Shown one piece after another: positions 8,751 to 17,882 of a DNA stretch of 64,000 bases. The notes below the pieces were generated by a model. That model saw nothing but the letters and a program-made list of their open reading frames with translations, searched no databases and had not been told where the DNA came from. The DNA comes from Lacrimispora indolis DSM 755 (lineage in GTDB: Bacteria; Bacillota; Clostridia; Lachnospirales; Lachnospiraceae), in the NCBI RefSeq assembly GCF_000526995.1, contig NZ_AZUI01000001.1:2976001-3040000 (forward strand), in the 5' to 3' direction. Made by a program: the position numbers and the translations under genes. Positions within the stretch are counted from its first letter, which is position 1; every line of letters begins with the position of its first letter.

Positions 8751-8876
8751 GAGAAATATCCTCTAAGTAAACATCTCGTGCCAATGTCAGGTTTAGATCT
8801 GCAGGACCCGGCGAAACAGGAATGTACGAAGTCATTCAGTCAGCCGGTTATTTTCAAAAGATTTGGTCAGGAAGGA

Positions 8877-8901
8877 CCGCCTGCAGAATGCATGCAGGCG
8901 G
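8877..8901 (-). terminator. Hairpin after the lipoprotein gene
   Basis: A perfect 9-bp stem (CCGCCTGCA / TGCAGGCGG) with a 7-base loop lies just past the lipoprotein stop on the minus strand. The following minus-strand sequence is only moderately T-rich, so this is a probable but not textbook terminator. Confidence 0.5.
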
Positions 8902-8908
8902 AATACGG

Positions 8909-9505
8909 TTAATTCATGATGCTGATACCGGAAACAGTATCTCCATCCAATGTAATGCGAACCACAGTGTCTACGGTCAGATCAGAAACAGATGCACTTT
9001 CTTGTTCCATGCCTTTCGTAATGACAGCAGAATCAGGAATGGTGTAGGTTTTGGCTTCCCCGTCAAAGTTCATTTCCAGTTTCCTTTTTTCCCTTTCTGC
9101 GGAACCTGCCTGCCCGCTGTTATCTGCCGGCTTTTCAGGAAGGGAGGCATTTTCCTCTGGTTTTTCAGGAAGGGTCATTCCATCTGCAGGTTTTTCAGGG
9201 GGAGTTATTCCATCTGCAGATTTTTCCGGCGGAGCCGTGCCGTTATTCCTGCTATCCTGATCCGGGGCACCGTCTGGTTTTTCCCCTTTGTCTGCAAGAA
9301 TTACCGTTATGGTCCGGTTATCAACGGAAGTGATTTTAGCCAGGATGCCGGTGTCTTTTGGAGGCTGCTCCTGTTGCTTTTCAGTCTGGGCTGCCGCCGC
9401 GGTGGTAGCATAGCTGTTCATGCTGCAGCCGGTGAGAGCCAGGATGCAGATGCCAGCACATAACAAGTTTTTTCCATTCTTTCTCAAGCTTTTCACACCT
9501 TTCAA
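8909..9505 (-). CDS. Lipoprotein with Pro-Glu-Lys repeats
   Basis: About 198 residues. A hydrophobic signal ends in the lipobox LTGC, so the mature protein should be lipidated on the outer face of the membrane. Residues about 75-130 contain four imperfect copies of a PPEKxADG-type unit, a Pro/Glu/Lys linker typical of wall-spanning proteins. The C-terminal 60 residues look like a small beta domain. The start is uncertain: TTG at 9505 has no SD, while AAAGGTG at about 9500 could serve a TTG at 9487. No enzyme family recognised. The divergent gene at 9666 encodes a membrane glycosyltransferase. Confidence 0.7.
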   Translation of the reverse strand: MKGVKSLRKNGKNLLCAGICILALTGCSMNSYATTAAAAQTEKQQEQPPKDTGILAKITSVDNRTITVILADKGEKPDGAPDQDSRNNGTAPPEKSADGITPPEKPADGMTLPEKPEENASLPEKPADNSGQAGSAEREKRKLEMNFDGEAKTYTIPDSAVITKGMEQESASVSDLTVDTVVRITLDGDTVSGISIMN

Positions 9506-9665
9506 GATTTTGATTTCAGATAGGATATATCTGATGGGGTTGATTATAGCGCACGTTACTTAAAAAGAACTGAAATATTTATATGAATTTATCCTTGGAT
9601 TTTTCAGGAACATTTCAGTGACGGCAGGTATACTGCGGTTAAAAGTAAAATAAAAGAGGAAGATC

Positions 9666-10724
9666 ATGAAAGAAGAGAAGGGCAAGATTATTATACCTGC
9701 ATATGAACCGGATGAACGGCTGATACAGCTGATAAAAGAACTGTGTAAGAAGTCTGATGCAAAGCTGTTTGTGGTAAATGATGGAAGCAGCAGGGAGTCA
9801 GAAGGTTTTTTTCTGGAGTGTGAGTCCTATGCCACCGTGTTGAGCCATGACCGGAATTACGGCAAAGGAAAGGCAGTAAAAACGGCGCTGGAATACATAA
9901 TGGAGCAGGATCAGAAAGGTGAAATTGTCATTGCAGATGCAGACGGTCAGCACAAAGTCCATGACATTCTTTATTTATTAAAGAAAGGCACTGAGAATAA
10001 AGACTCTCTTTTGCTTGGAAGCCGCAGCTTTCACGGGAACATCCCCTTGAAAAGCAGATTGGGAAATAAGATCACAAGGGAAGTGTTCCGGATTTTGTCA
10101 GGGAAATGGCTAAAGGATACCCAGACAGGTCTGCGGGCTTTTGACAGCGGCATGATTCCCAGGCTTTTAGCAGTTCCTGGTGAACGGTACGAATACGAAA
10201 CCAATGTATTGCTGATGTGTGTAAAGGAGAAAATTGATGTTATGGAAGTTCCTGTTGAAACCGTTTATTTAGATGGAAACAAGTCTTCTCATTTCCGGGT
10301 ATTAAACGATTCGGTGAGAATTTATGTGGACCTGCTGAAATTTGCAGCTTCTTCATTTATAAGCTTTTGTGCAGACTTTCTGATTTACAGTCTTATGCTT
10401 TATGCAGCCGCAGCACTTCATCTGTCTTTTGCGGAAGCGGTCTGCAATGTTTTGGCACGTATGGGAAGTGCAGTTCTAAATTATCATCTGAACAGACGGT
10501 ATGTGTTTGAAGCGCAGGGAGTCTCCAGCCGCTTTGCGGTAAAATACGCGGTGCTGGCATCAGCGGTTTTGCTGGTGAATACCGTCCTGCTTGTATGGTT
10601 GGTGAAAAGCAAAGGAATCAATGGCTGGGCGGCCAAAGCCGCAGTGGAGGCCGGTATGTTTATTGGAAACTTTCTGGTACAGAAGCTTTTGATTTTCAGT
10701 AAAAAAGAGAAGGTGAATCAATAG
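9666..10724 (+). CDS. GT2 glycosyltransferase fused to a GtrA-like membrane domain
   Basis: A 352-residue fusion. Residues 1-215 form a GT-A type glycosyltransferase with IIIPAYEPDERL, VVNDGSS and the nucleotide-binding ADADGQH motif, followed by GSRSF and DTQTGLRAF as in dolichol/undecaprenyl-phosphate sugar synthases. Residues about 220-345 contain four hydrophobic helices with LNYHLNRRYVF, the GtrA signature. Such fusions make polyprenyl-phosphate-linked sugars and move them across the membrane for wall or teichoic-acid decoration. SD GAGGAAG lies 5 bases before the ATG. The gene is monocistronic, divergent from the lipoprotein gene. The sugar is not predictable. Confidence 0.87.
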   Translation: MKEEKGKIIIPAYEPDERLIQLIKELCKKSDAKLFVVNDGSSRESEGFFLECESYATVLSHDRNYGKGKAVKTALEYIMEQDQKGEIVIADADGQHKVHDILYLLKKGTENKDSLLLGSRSFHGNIPLKSRLGNKITREVFRILSGKWLKDTQTGLRAFDSGMIPRLLAVPGERYEYETNVLLMCVKEKIDVMEVPVETVYLDGNKSSHFRVLNDSVRIYVDLLKFAASSFISFCADFLIYSLMLYAAAALHLSFAEAVCNVLARMGSAVLNYHLNRRYVFEAQGVSSRFAVKYAVLASAVLLVNTVLLVWLVKSKGINGWAAKAAVEAGMFIGNFLVQKLLIFSKKEKVNQ

Positions 10725-10885
10725 AATATTATTCCGGCCTTTTCTGACTCATAATAAATCCGTCCGTATCTGCAAAGAATCTTAACGCGTATCGTCACAT
10801 TCTGGATATTTTCCCGTACTATATAAACATTCTTTATGTTGATCCTAAATGAGGTAACAAGGGGCGGAAGTATGTTATGAAATAA

Positions 10886-10914
10886 TTGTTACTTTCTGCG
10901 TAGTATGATAAAAT
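10886..10914 (+). promoter_or_regulatory. Putative sigma-A promoter for the adenosine deaminase gene
   Basis: TTGTTA (10886-10891), a 17-base spacer and TAAAAT (10909-10914) lie 29 bases before the chosen start codon. This is pattern match only. Confidence 0.5.
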
Positions 10915-10942
10915 GTTTTCATCAACAGAAGGAGGGATCGTT

Positions 10943-11935
10943 ATGAAACGATTGGAAACAGACCTTCATCTCCATTTGGACGGCTCTTTATCCATTGATA
11001 CGGTAAAGCTGCTTGCGGCCCAGATCGGATATGATTTTGAAGGACAGGGCGGAAGGGAAAGCCTGGTTGCAGGAGAAAACTGTGAGAGCCTGGTGGATTA
11101 TTTAAAATGCTTTGATTTACCGGGGATGCTGCTTCAGACAGAAGAAGCCCTGGAACTGGCTTCCTGTGATTTAACGGAGCGTTTGGCTTCCCAGGGGCTA
11201 ATCTTAAGTGAGATCCGCTTTGCTCCCCAGCTTCATATGGGAAAGGGTCTGACAAAGGAAAAGGCGGTGGAAGCGGTCATAAGAGGCGTAAAGAGAGGCG
11301 CAGGCAAGTCCCGGATAAAAGCAGGGATCCTTCTATGCTCTATGGTCAACGGGTCTGACCGGGAAAATGAGGAGACCTTTGAACTGGCCCGGGCTTATCT
11401 TGGAAAGGGCGTTGTGGGTCTGGATCTTGCAGGTCCGGAAGGGCTGATCCCCATGGAACATTTTGAGCCTCTTTTTAAGGCGGCCGGGCGGAAGGGAATT
11501 CCATTTACCATCCACGCGGGAGAGTGCGGTGATTATGAAAATATCATAAAGGCGGTCCATTACGGGGCAAAAAGGATTGGGCACGGATGTGCAGCAATCC
11601 GGTCGGAGGCATGTATGGACCTTTTAAAAAAGGAAAAGATTACCTTAGAGATGTGTGTTGTCAGCAACCTTCAGACAAAGGCAGTTCCCTCCATAGAGGA
11701 GCATCCGTTAAAGGCCTTTTATGACAGGGGAATCCGGGTTACCTATAACACGGATAATATGACTGTTTCAGATACAACACTGGAAAAGGAAGCAGAACTC
11801 ATTAAGAAATACATGGGCTTTACTGAGGCAGATCTAAGACAGATGAACCGGTACGCCCTGGAAAGCGCCTTCTTGGAAGAAGGAGAAAAAGAAAAAATAA
11901 TTGCATTTTTCGACAATAATAATTATAATGAATGA
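10943..11935 (+). CDS. add: Adenosine deaminase family protein
   Basis: A 330-residue amidohydrolase. The N-terminal HLHLDGS motif supplies zinc-binding histidines, TIHAGECGDYENI contains the third ligand His and catalytic Glu, RIGHGCAA contains the catalytic His, and YNTDN replaces the usual NTDDP Asp pair, keeping the first Asp. It should deaminate adenosine (or a close analogue) to inosine in purine salvage. I chose ATG 10943, 7 bases after GAAGGAGGG, over an upstream in-frame start at 10913 that lies inside the promoter/SD region. The substitution of the second Asp in NTDD leaves room for a related nucleoside or adenine substrate. Confidence 0.85.
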   Translation: MKRLETDLHLHLDGSLSIDTVKLLAAQIGYDFEGQGGRESLVAGENCESLVDYLKCFDLPGMLLQTEEALELASCDLTERLASQGLILSEIRFAPQLHMGKGLTKEKAVEAVIRGVKRGAGKSRIKAGILLCSMVNGSDRENEETFELARAYLGKGVVGLDLAGPEGLIPMEHFEPLFKAAGRKGIPFTIHAGECGDYENIIKAVHYGAKRIGHGCAAIRSEACMDLLKKEKITLEMCVVSNLQTKAVPSIEEHPLKAFYDRGIRVTYNTDNMTVSDTTLEKEAELIKKYMGFTEADLRQMNRYALESAFLEEGEKEKIIAFFDNNNYNE

Positions 11936-11992
11936 TAACTACGTTTAAAAGCAGGTGAAAACCAGGAATGCTACAAAAAAAGGTGACGGCAA

Positions 11993-14317
11993 ATGGCAGA
12001 TAATCCTAAAATGGAAAAGAATAATATAGAAGCTTTGGAAAAAGAGCGCCCGGAGAAGCGGAAGGTGGATATTGACCTGGAAGCTCCGGCTGATTTTACC
12101 AGCCCGGACGCGCTTTATGAAGAGCTGGTCCACAGTATAAGGAGATATCACCCTTCCGATGATATTTCCATGATAGAAAAAGCATATCATATTGCGGATG
12201 AAGCGCATAAGGACCAAAGGCGCAAATCGGGTGAACCTTATATCATTCACCCTCTTTGTGTTGCCATTATTCTTGCTGATTTAGAAATGGATAAGGAGAC
12301 CATTGCCGCCGGGATCCTTCATGATGTGGTAGAGGACACCATTATGTCCCTGGATGAGCTGAAAGGGGAATTCGGGGAAGAGGTGGCCCTTTTAGTTGAT
12401 GGCGTCACAAAACTGACCCAGATATCCTGGTCCATGGATAAGATGGAGATACAGGCCGAGAACTTACGGAAAATGTTCTTAGCCATGGCAAAGGATATCC
12501 GCGTGATTATCATCAAGCTGGCGGACCGGCTCCACAACATGCGGACGCTTCAGTACATGAAACCGGAAAAACAGAAGGAAAAGGCAAAGGAGACCATGGA
12601 AATCTATGCTCCAATTGCCCACCGCCTTGGTATTTCCAAGATCAAGATCGAGCTTGATGATCTGTCTTTAAGATATCTGCAGCCGGAGATCTATTACGAG
12701 CTGGCGGAAAAAATATCACTGAAAAAGGATGCAAGGGAAACATTTGTAAAGAGTATTGTGGATGAGGTACAGGACCACTTAAAAACCGGCGGGATTGAAG
12801 CCAGGGTGGATGGCCGTGTAAAGCACTTTTTCAGCATTTATAAGAAAATGGTGAACCAGAACAAGACCCTGGACCAGATTTACGACCTATTTGCGGTGCG
12901 TATCATCGTGGACAGTGTAAAGGACTGTTACGCTGCCCTTGGGGTGATCCATGAGATGTATAAGCCCATTCCGGGCCGTTTCAAGGATTATATCGCAATG
13001 CCAAAGCCCAATATGTACCAGTCCCTTCATACCACACTCATTGGAAACAACGGGCAGCCCTTTGAGATACAGATCCGTACTTATGAAATGCACCGTACCG
13101 CAGAATACGGTATCGCAGCTCACTGGAAGTATAAGGAAAGCGGAAGCGGACAGGTGGCGGCTGGCAAGGAAGAAGAGAAGTTGAGCTGGCTGCGTCAGAT
13201 TCTGGAATGGCAGAAGGACATGTCCGATAACAAAGAATTCCTGAATATGGTAAAGGGTGATTTGGATCTGTTCTCTGACAGTGTTTACTGCTTTACTCCC
13301 TCTGGAGATGTGAAAAATCTTCCCGTCGGTTCCACACCCATTGATTTTGCATACTCCATCCACAGTGCAGTCGGCAACAAGATGGTGGGAGCCAGGGTCA
13401 ACGGAAAATTAGTGAATATTGAATACGTGATCGAGAACGGTGACCAGGTGGAGGTCATCACCTCCCAGAACAGCAGGGGCCCCAGCCGGGACTGGCTGAA
13501 TATGGTGAAGAGCACCCAGGCCAAGAATAAGATCAATCAGTGGTTTAAAACCGAGCTGAAAGAAGATAACATCCTTCGCGGCAAGGAAATGGTGGACCGC
13601 TACTGCAAGACAAAGGGGATCAATTATCCTGAAATCAACAAGCCGGAGTACCAGGAAAAGGTCATGAAACGCTATGCCTTCCGCGACTGGGAATCCGTCC
13701 TTGCATCCATCGGACACGGGGGCCTAAAAGAGGGTCAGGTCATCAATAAGATGGTGGATGAACGGAATAAGAAGCTTAAGAAGGACGTTACGGACAACAG
13801 CATTTTAAATGATATTGAGGACATGAGCAGCAGGCTGCCTGTGAAGAGGCGTTCCGGCAGCGGAATCGTTGTAAAGGGAATCCATGATCTTGCGGTTCGT
13901 TTTTCCAAATGCTGCAGCCCGGTGCCAGGAGATGAAATCGTTGGCTTTGTGACCAGGGGACGGGGAATTTCTATCCACAGGACAGACTGCATCAACGTCT
14001 TAAATCTGCCGGAGGACGAACGGAACCGTCTCATTGACGCGGAATGGCAGCAGGCGGAGGGAGACGACACCAAGGAGCGGTATTCCACGGAAATCAAGAT
14101 ATTTGCAAATAACAGGATCGGCATGTTTGTTGACATATCCAAGGTTTTCACAGAGAGGCAGATCGACATAACCTCCATGAACTCCAGGACCAACAAGCAG
14201 GGCAAGGCGACCATTACCATGACCTTTGATACCCATGGCGTGGAAGAGCTGGGAAAGCTGGTCGATAAGCTGAGACAAATCGAAGGGGTCATAGACATTG
14301 AGAGGACTGCGGGATAA
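11993..14317 (+). CDS. relA: Bifunctional (p)ppGpp synthetase/hydrolase Rel
   Basis: 774 residues, the full length for Gram-positive Rel. Domain order: an N-terminal HD hydrolase (HPLCVAIILAD, GILHDVVEDT, KLADRLHNMRT), a synthetase domain (YDLFAVRIIV, GRFKDYIAMPKPNMYQSLHT), TGS (CFTPSGDVKNLPVGSTPIDFAY), a zinc-finger/helical region with CCSPVPGDEIVGFVTRGRGI, and a C-terminal ACT/RRM domain. Both HD catalytic residues (HDVVED) and the synthetase ExxY region are intact, so both activities are expected. It controls the stringent response. It heads the conserved clostridial block of MBL hydrolase, hemZ, hisS and aspS. Confidence 0.96.
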   Translation: MADNPKMEKNNIEALEKERPEKRKVDIDLEAPADFTSPDALYEELVHSIRRYHPSDDISMIEKAYHIADEAHKDQRRKSGEPYIIHPLCVAIILADLEMDKETIAAGILHDVVEDTIMSLDELKGEFGEEVALLVDGVTKLTQISWSMDKMEIQAENLRKMFLAMAKDIRVIIIKLADRLHNMRTLQYMKPEKQKEKAKETMEIYAPIAHRLGISKIKIELDDLSLRYLQPEIYYELAEKISLKKDARETFVKSIVDEVQDHLKTGGIEARVDGRVKHFFSIYKKMVNQNKTLDQIYDLFAVRIIVDSVKDCYAALGVIHEMYKPIPGRFKDYIAMPKPNMYQSLHTTLIGNNGQPFEIQIRTYEMHRTAEYGIAAHWKYKESGSGQVAAGKEEEKLSWLRQILEWQKDMSDNKEFLNMVKGDLDLFSDSVYCFTPSGDVKNLPVGSTPIDFAYSIHSAVGNKMVGARVNGKLVNIEYVIENGDQVEVITSQNSRGPSRDWLNMVKSTQAKNKINQWFKTELKEDNILRGKEMVDRYCKTKGINYPEINKPEYQEKVMKRYAFRDWESVLASIGHGGLKEGQVINKMVDERNKKLKKDVTDNSILNDIEDMSSRLPVKRRSGSGIVVKGIHDLAVRFSKCCSPVPGDEIVGFVTRGRGISIHRTDCINVLNLPEDERNRLIDAEWQQAEGDDTKERYSTEIKIFANNRIGMFVDISKVFTERQIDITSMNSRTNKQGKATITMTFDTHGVEELGKLVDKLRQIEGVIDIERTAG

Positions 14318-14372
14318 CGCAGTTTTCTCTTTGTCTGAACCGGATCCGGATAAATTCATTAGGAGGCAAGTT

Positions 14373-15017
14373 ATGAGTGATTTCAGAATAAAGGCTTACC
14401 AGGTAGGCCAGCTTGGGACCAACTGCTATGTGATGTACCGGGAGTCACTTAAAAAAGCGGTGATCGTGGACCCGGGCGGAGACGGGGCCTATATCCTGGA
14501 CATGTGCAGGGAGCTTTCCCTGGCACCGGAGGCTATTTTACTGACCCATGGTCACTTTGACCACATTCTGGCTGTGAAAGATATAAAAGAGGCATTTCCT
14601 GAGGTGAAGATTTATGCCGGACAGCAGGAAAAAGGGCTGCTGGAAGATCCTGCCGTTAATTTGTCCTCTTCTTTTGGCAGGGCCTGCACGGTCAGTGCAG
14701 ACGAATATGCAGAGGATGGAGCCAGCCTCTCCATTGGAGGAATCACCTTTCAGGTTTTGTTTACCCCCGGCCATACCTCAGGTTCGGTCTGTTATCTGGT
14801 CCAACCGGAAAGCGTTCTGATCAGCGGGGATACTCTCTTTTTAAGGTCCTTGGGAAGAACAGACTTTCCTACGGGAAATCAGTCCATGATCTTAAGCTCC
14901 ATCAGGGAACGGCTTTTTGCACTGCCGGAGGATACCATGGTTTATCCGGGTCATGGGGGTGTGACCACCATCGGTCATGAGAAGGTGCATAATCCGGCAG
15001 CATTATACAGAGGATAG
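14373..15017 (+). CDS. MBL-fold metallo-hydrolase (glyoxalase II-like)
   Basis: A 214-residue protein with the metallo-beta-lactamase signature THGHFDHI, then TPGHTSGSVCYLV, ISGDTLF and YPGHGGVTTIGHEK as the later metal ligands. This arrangement is that of the small glyoxalase II-like hydrolases found after rel in Lachnospiraceae. The start is the ATG at 14373 preceded by AGGAGG; an upstream in-frame start at 14298 overlaps the end of rel and lacks an SD. Likely a thioester hydrolase; the substrate is not known. Confidence 0.9.
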   Translation: MSDFRIKAYQVGQLGTNCYVMYRESLKKAVIVDPGGDGAYILDMCRELSLAPEAILLTHGHFDHILAVKDIKEAFPEVKIYAGQQEKGLLEDPAVNLSSSFGRACTVSADEYAEDGASLSIGGITFQVLFTPGHTSGSVCYLVQPESVLISGDTLFLRSLGRTDFPTGNQSMILSSIRERLFALPEDTMVYPGHGGVTTIGHEKVHNPAALYRG

Positions 15018-15042
15018 GAAGGAAGCATTAAGAGGAAAAGAC

Positions 15043-16497
15043 ATGATAGGATTAATATTAGACGACCAATCCTTTGAACAGGATATCAGGGAGCTTTTGA
15101 TGGCCTTTTATCCCGGAGAGAGCTTTGTCCATAAAGAAATCCAGGAGGAAGCCTGCCGCCTTCTTGTGCGGGGAGAGACAGGGGAAGCTGCCTTTCAGCT
15201 GACTATCCGGGATTTTGAGAGAGGGATCACAAGGTCAGCCTCCGCCCAGGTGGATTTTTCCGACCGCTTTGATACCAAGAACCGGATCAAGCGGATGCTT
15301 TACGGCATGGTCCGGGAGCTTACGGAGAACTCTCTGCCCTGGGGGACTTTAACAGGCATCCGGCCGACCAAAATAGCCATGACAAAACTTTCTGAAGGAT
15401 ATTCGGAAAATGAAGTCCGCAGATACATGAAGGATACTTATTTGACCAGTGATGAAAAAGTGGATTTGAGCCTGGAGATTGCCGTGCGGGAGATGAAACT
15501 CATTTCTGCCATTGATTACAGCTGCGGCTACAGCTTATATATAGGCATTCCCTTTTGCCCAACCACTTGCCTTTACTGCTCCTTTACTTCCTTTCCCATC
15601 GGACAATGGGAAAAGCGTATGGAACAGTATCTGGAAGCATTATTTAAGGAAATGGATTATACTGCAGGGAAAATGGCAGGAAGGACCCTGGATACGGTCT
15701 ACATCGGCGGAGGTACGCCTACTTCCCTTTCCCCTGCTCATTTAGATAAACTCATAAGCAGACTGAAAACCACCTTTGATTTTACCTGGGTCAAGGAGTT
15801 TACTGTGGAAGCAGGACGCCCGGACAGCATTACCATAGAAAAGCTTCAGGTTTTAAAAGCCCACGGCGTGACACGCATATCCATTAATCCTCAGACCATG
15901 AAGCAGGAAACCCTGGATCTCATCGGCCGCCGCCACACCGTGGATATGGTAAAGGACCGGTATTCCATGGCCAGGTCCTTAGGCTTTGACAATATCAACA
16001 TGGACTTGATCATCGGCCTGCCGGAAGAGGATATGGAGGATGTGACCCGCACCATGGAGGAAATTAAGGCCCTGGGGCCGGATGGGATCACCGTCCATTC
16101 TCTTGCCATTAAGCGTGCGGCCCGCTTAAACATGTTTAAGGAACAGTACGGGGATCTAAAGATCACCAATACTCAGGAAATGATCGATTTAACTGCAGCC
16201 TATGCCAGGGGCATGGGACAGGAGCCATATTATCTGTACCGCCAGAAGAACATGGCAGGCAATTTTGAAAACGTGGGCTATTCCCTTCCAGGCAAAGCCT
16301 GTATCTATAATATTTTGATCATGGAAGAAAAGCAGACCATTGCTGCCTGCGGGGCAGGAACCACCACCAAGGTGGTATTTCCCTCTGAAAACCGTCTGGA
16401 ACGGGTGGAAAATGTCAAAGATGTGGAACAGTATATTGCAAGAATCGACGAAATGCTGGAAAGAAAAGAAAAAATGCTTGCAAAATTGGAAATGTAA
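15043..16497 (+). CDS. hemZ: Radical SAM HemZ-type coproporphyrinogen dehydrogenase
   Basis: A 484-residue radical SAM enzyme. The cluster motif is FCPTTCLYCSF (CxxxCxxC). It is followed by YIGGGTPTSLSP, EFTVEAGRPDSI and RISINPQTM, all typical of the HemN/HemZ branch. The ~150-residue N-terminal extension before the radical SAM core is characteristic of HemZ rather than HemN. Assigned role: anaerobic oxidation of coproporphyrinogen III, although many clostridia with HemZ lack a full haem pathway and the true reaction may differ. Start at 15043 after AGAGGAAAAG; the in-frame codon at 14977 lies inside the MBL gene. Confidence 0.87.
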   Translation: MIGLILDDQSFEQDIRELLMAFYPGESFVHKEIQEEACRLLVRGETGEAAFQLTIRDFERGITRSASAQVDFSDRFDTKNRIKRMLYGMVRELTENSLPWGTLTGIRPTKIAMTKLSEGYSENEVRRYMKDTYLTSDEKVDLSLEIAVREMKLISAIDYSCGYSLYIGIPFCPTTCLYCSFTSFPIGQWEKRMEQYLEALFKEMDYTAGKMAGRTLDTVYIGGGTPTSLSPAHLDKLISRLKTTFDFTWVKEFTVEAGRPDSITIEKLQVLKAHGVTRISINPQTMKQETLDLIGRRHTVDMVKDRYSMARSLGFDNINMDLIIGLPEEDMEDVTRTMEEIKALGPDGITVHSLAIKRAARLNMFKEQYGDLKITNTQEMIDLTAAYARGMGQEPYYLYRQKNMAGNFENVGYSLPGKACIYNILIMEEKQTIAACGAGTTTKVVFPSENRLERVENVKDVEQYIARIDEMLERKEKMLAKLEM

Positions 16498-16576
16498 TTT
16501 ACAATAGAGGCATGATTTGTTTAAGGAAACCCGATGGACTTCCCTACAAAATTAAGAAAATAACGGAGTGAACGAA

Positions 16577-17836
16577 ATGGCATTAAAAAAGAAACCGGTT
16601 ACCGGAATGAAGGATATTCTTCCTGCCGAGATGCAGGTGCGGGAATATGTTATGAACCAGATACGTGAAACCTATGGCGGCTTCGGCTTTCATTCCATCG
16701 AGACTCCCTGCGTGGAGCACATCGAGAACCTGACCAGCAAACAGGGCGGGGACAATGAAAAGCTGATCTTCAAAATCATGAAGCGGGGAGAAAAGCTGAA
16801 TCTGGAGACAGCACAGGCGGAAAATGATCTGGTTGACAGCGGTCTCCGGTATGATTTGACCGTTCCCTTATCCAGATATTATTCCAACAATGCGGCGTCT
16901 CTTCCTGCGCCCTTTAAATCCCTTCAGATGGGAAGTGTATGGAGAGCGGACCGTCCCCAGAAGGGACGTTTCAGACAGTTTGTCCAGTGCGATATCGACA
17001 TCCTGGGAGATTCCACCAGGCTTGCGGAGATCGAACTCATCCTTGCCACCACCACTTTGCTTGGAAAGATCGGCTTTAAGGGATATACCGTAAGGATCAA
17101 CGACCGGAATATTTTAAAGGGAATGGCTGCTTTCTGCGGCTTCCCGGAAGAGGCTTATGACCAGGTGTTTATCATTCTGGATAAAATGGACAAGATCGGA
17201 AGCGAAGGCGTTGCAAAGGAGCTGGCGGAAGCAGGGTATGACGAGGAAAATATCAAAAAGTATTTATCCCTTTTTGAAGCGTCAACTCCGGATGCTGCCG
17301 GAGTCCGCGACCTGGGCGCGACCTTAAAGGATGTGATGGATCAGGAGCGGGCAGAGAACCTGGCGGCGATTATTGACAGCGTGGGCCAGATCTCCACCAG
17401 CCAGTTCCACATCGTCTTTGATCCTACTTTGGTGAGAGGGATGTCCTATTACACCGGAACCATTTTTGAGATCCAGGTAGACGGTTTCCCAGGCTCTGTA
17501 GGCGGCGGCGGCCGTTACGATAAGATGATCGGAAAGTTCACCGGCATGGATACACCTGCCTGCGGCTTTTCCATTGGATTTGAGCGTATCATCACCATCC
17601 TGATGGAGGAAGGCTTCACGGTTCCAGGAAAAGAAGACAAGGTGGCATTCCTGATTGAAAAGGGCGCGGGCGGTGATGTGATGAACGGAGCCATCAAAGA
17701 GGCTATGGAAGAACGGGCAAAAGGTGTGACCGTTCTTGTTTCCCAGATGAATAAAAATAAAAAATTTCAGAAAGAAAGCCTTCAGAAGGAAGGATATACA
17801 ATATTTAAGGAATTCTATAAAGACACGCTTAAGTAA
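16577..17836 (+). CDS. hisS: Histidyl-tRNA synthetase
   Basis: A 419-residue class II synthetase. It begins with KPVTGMKDILPAEM, followed by motif 2 in LQMGSVWRADRPQKGRFRQF. The histidine-specific LVRGMSYYTGTIFEI block and motif 3 CGFSIGFERI are intact. The C-terminal anticodon-binding domain starts near residue 330. ATG 16577 is used because GGAG lies 8 bases upstream; the GTG at 16568 abuts that SD. hisS-aspS is a conserved pair in Firmicutes. No T-box leader is visible in the 79-base upstream gap. Confidence 0.95.
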   Translation: MALKKKPVTGMKDILPAEMQVREYVMNQIRETYGGFGFHSIETPCVEHIENLTSKQGGDNEKLIFKIMKRGEKLNLETAQAENDLVDSGLRYDLTVPLSRYYSNNAASLPAPFKSLQMGSVWRADRPQKGRFRQFVQCDIDILGDSTRLAEIELILATTTLLGKIGFKGYTVRINDRNILKGMAAFCGFPEEAYDQVFIILDKMDKIGSEGVAKELAEAGYDEENIKKYLSLFEASTPDAAGVRDLGATLKDVMDQERAENLAAIIDSVGQISTSQFHIVFDPTLVRGMSYYTGTIFEIQVDGFPGSVGGGGRYDKMIGKFTGMDTPACGFSIGFERIITILMEEGFTVPGKEDKVAFLIEKGAGGDVMNGAIKEAMEERAKGVTVLVSQMNKNKKFQKESLQKEGYTIFKEFYKDTLK

Positions 17837-17882
17837 ACAGATAGGAGGAACGCCCAAAAGTATGGGCAGGAAAGAGGAAATT

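Noticed and set aside
8822..9463. 213-residue plus-strand frame over the lipoprotein gene
   Set aside because: Shadow of the minus-strand lipoprotein, whose lipobox and repeats are clear; the plus frame has Phe/Arg-rich unlikely composition.
13735..14298. 187-residue minus-strand frame inside rel
   Set aside because: Antisense shadow of a conserved gene with no SD and no recognisable domain.
16498..16576. T-box leader before hisS
   Set aside because: The gap is only 79 bases and contains no specifier/antiterminator elements.
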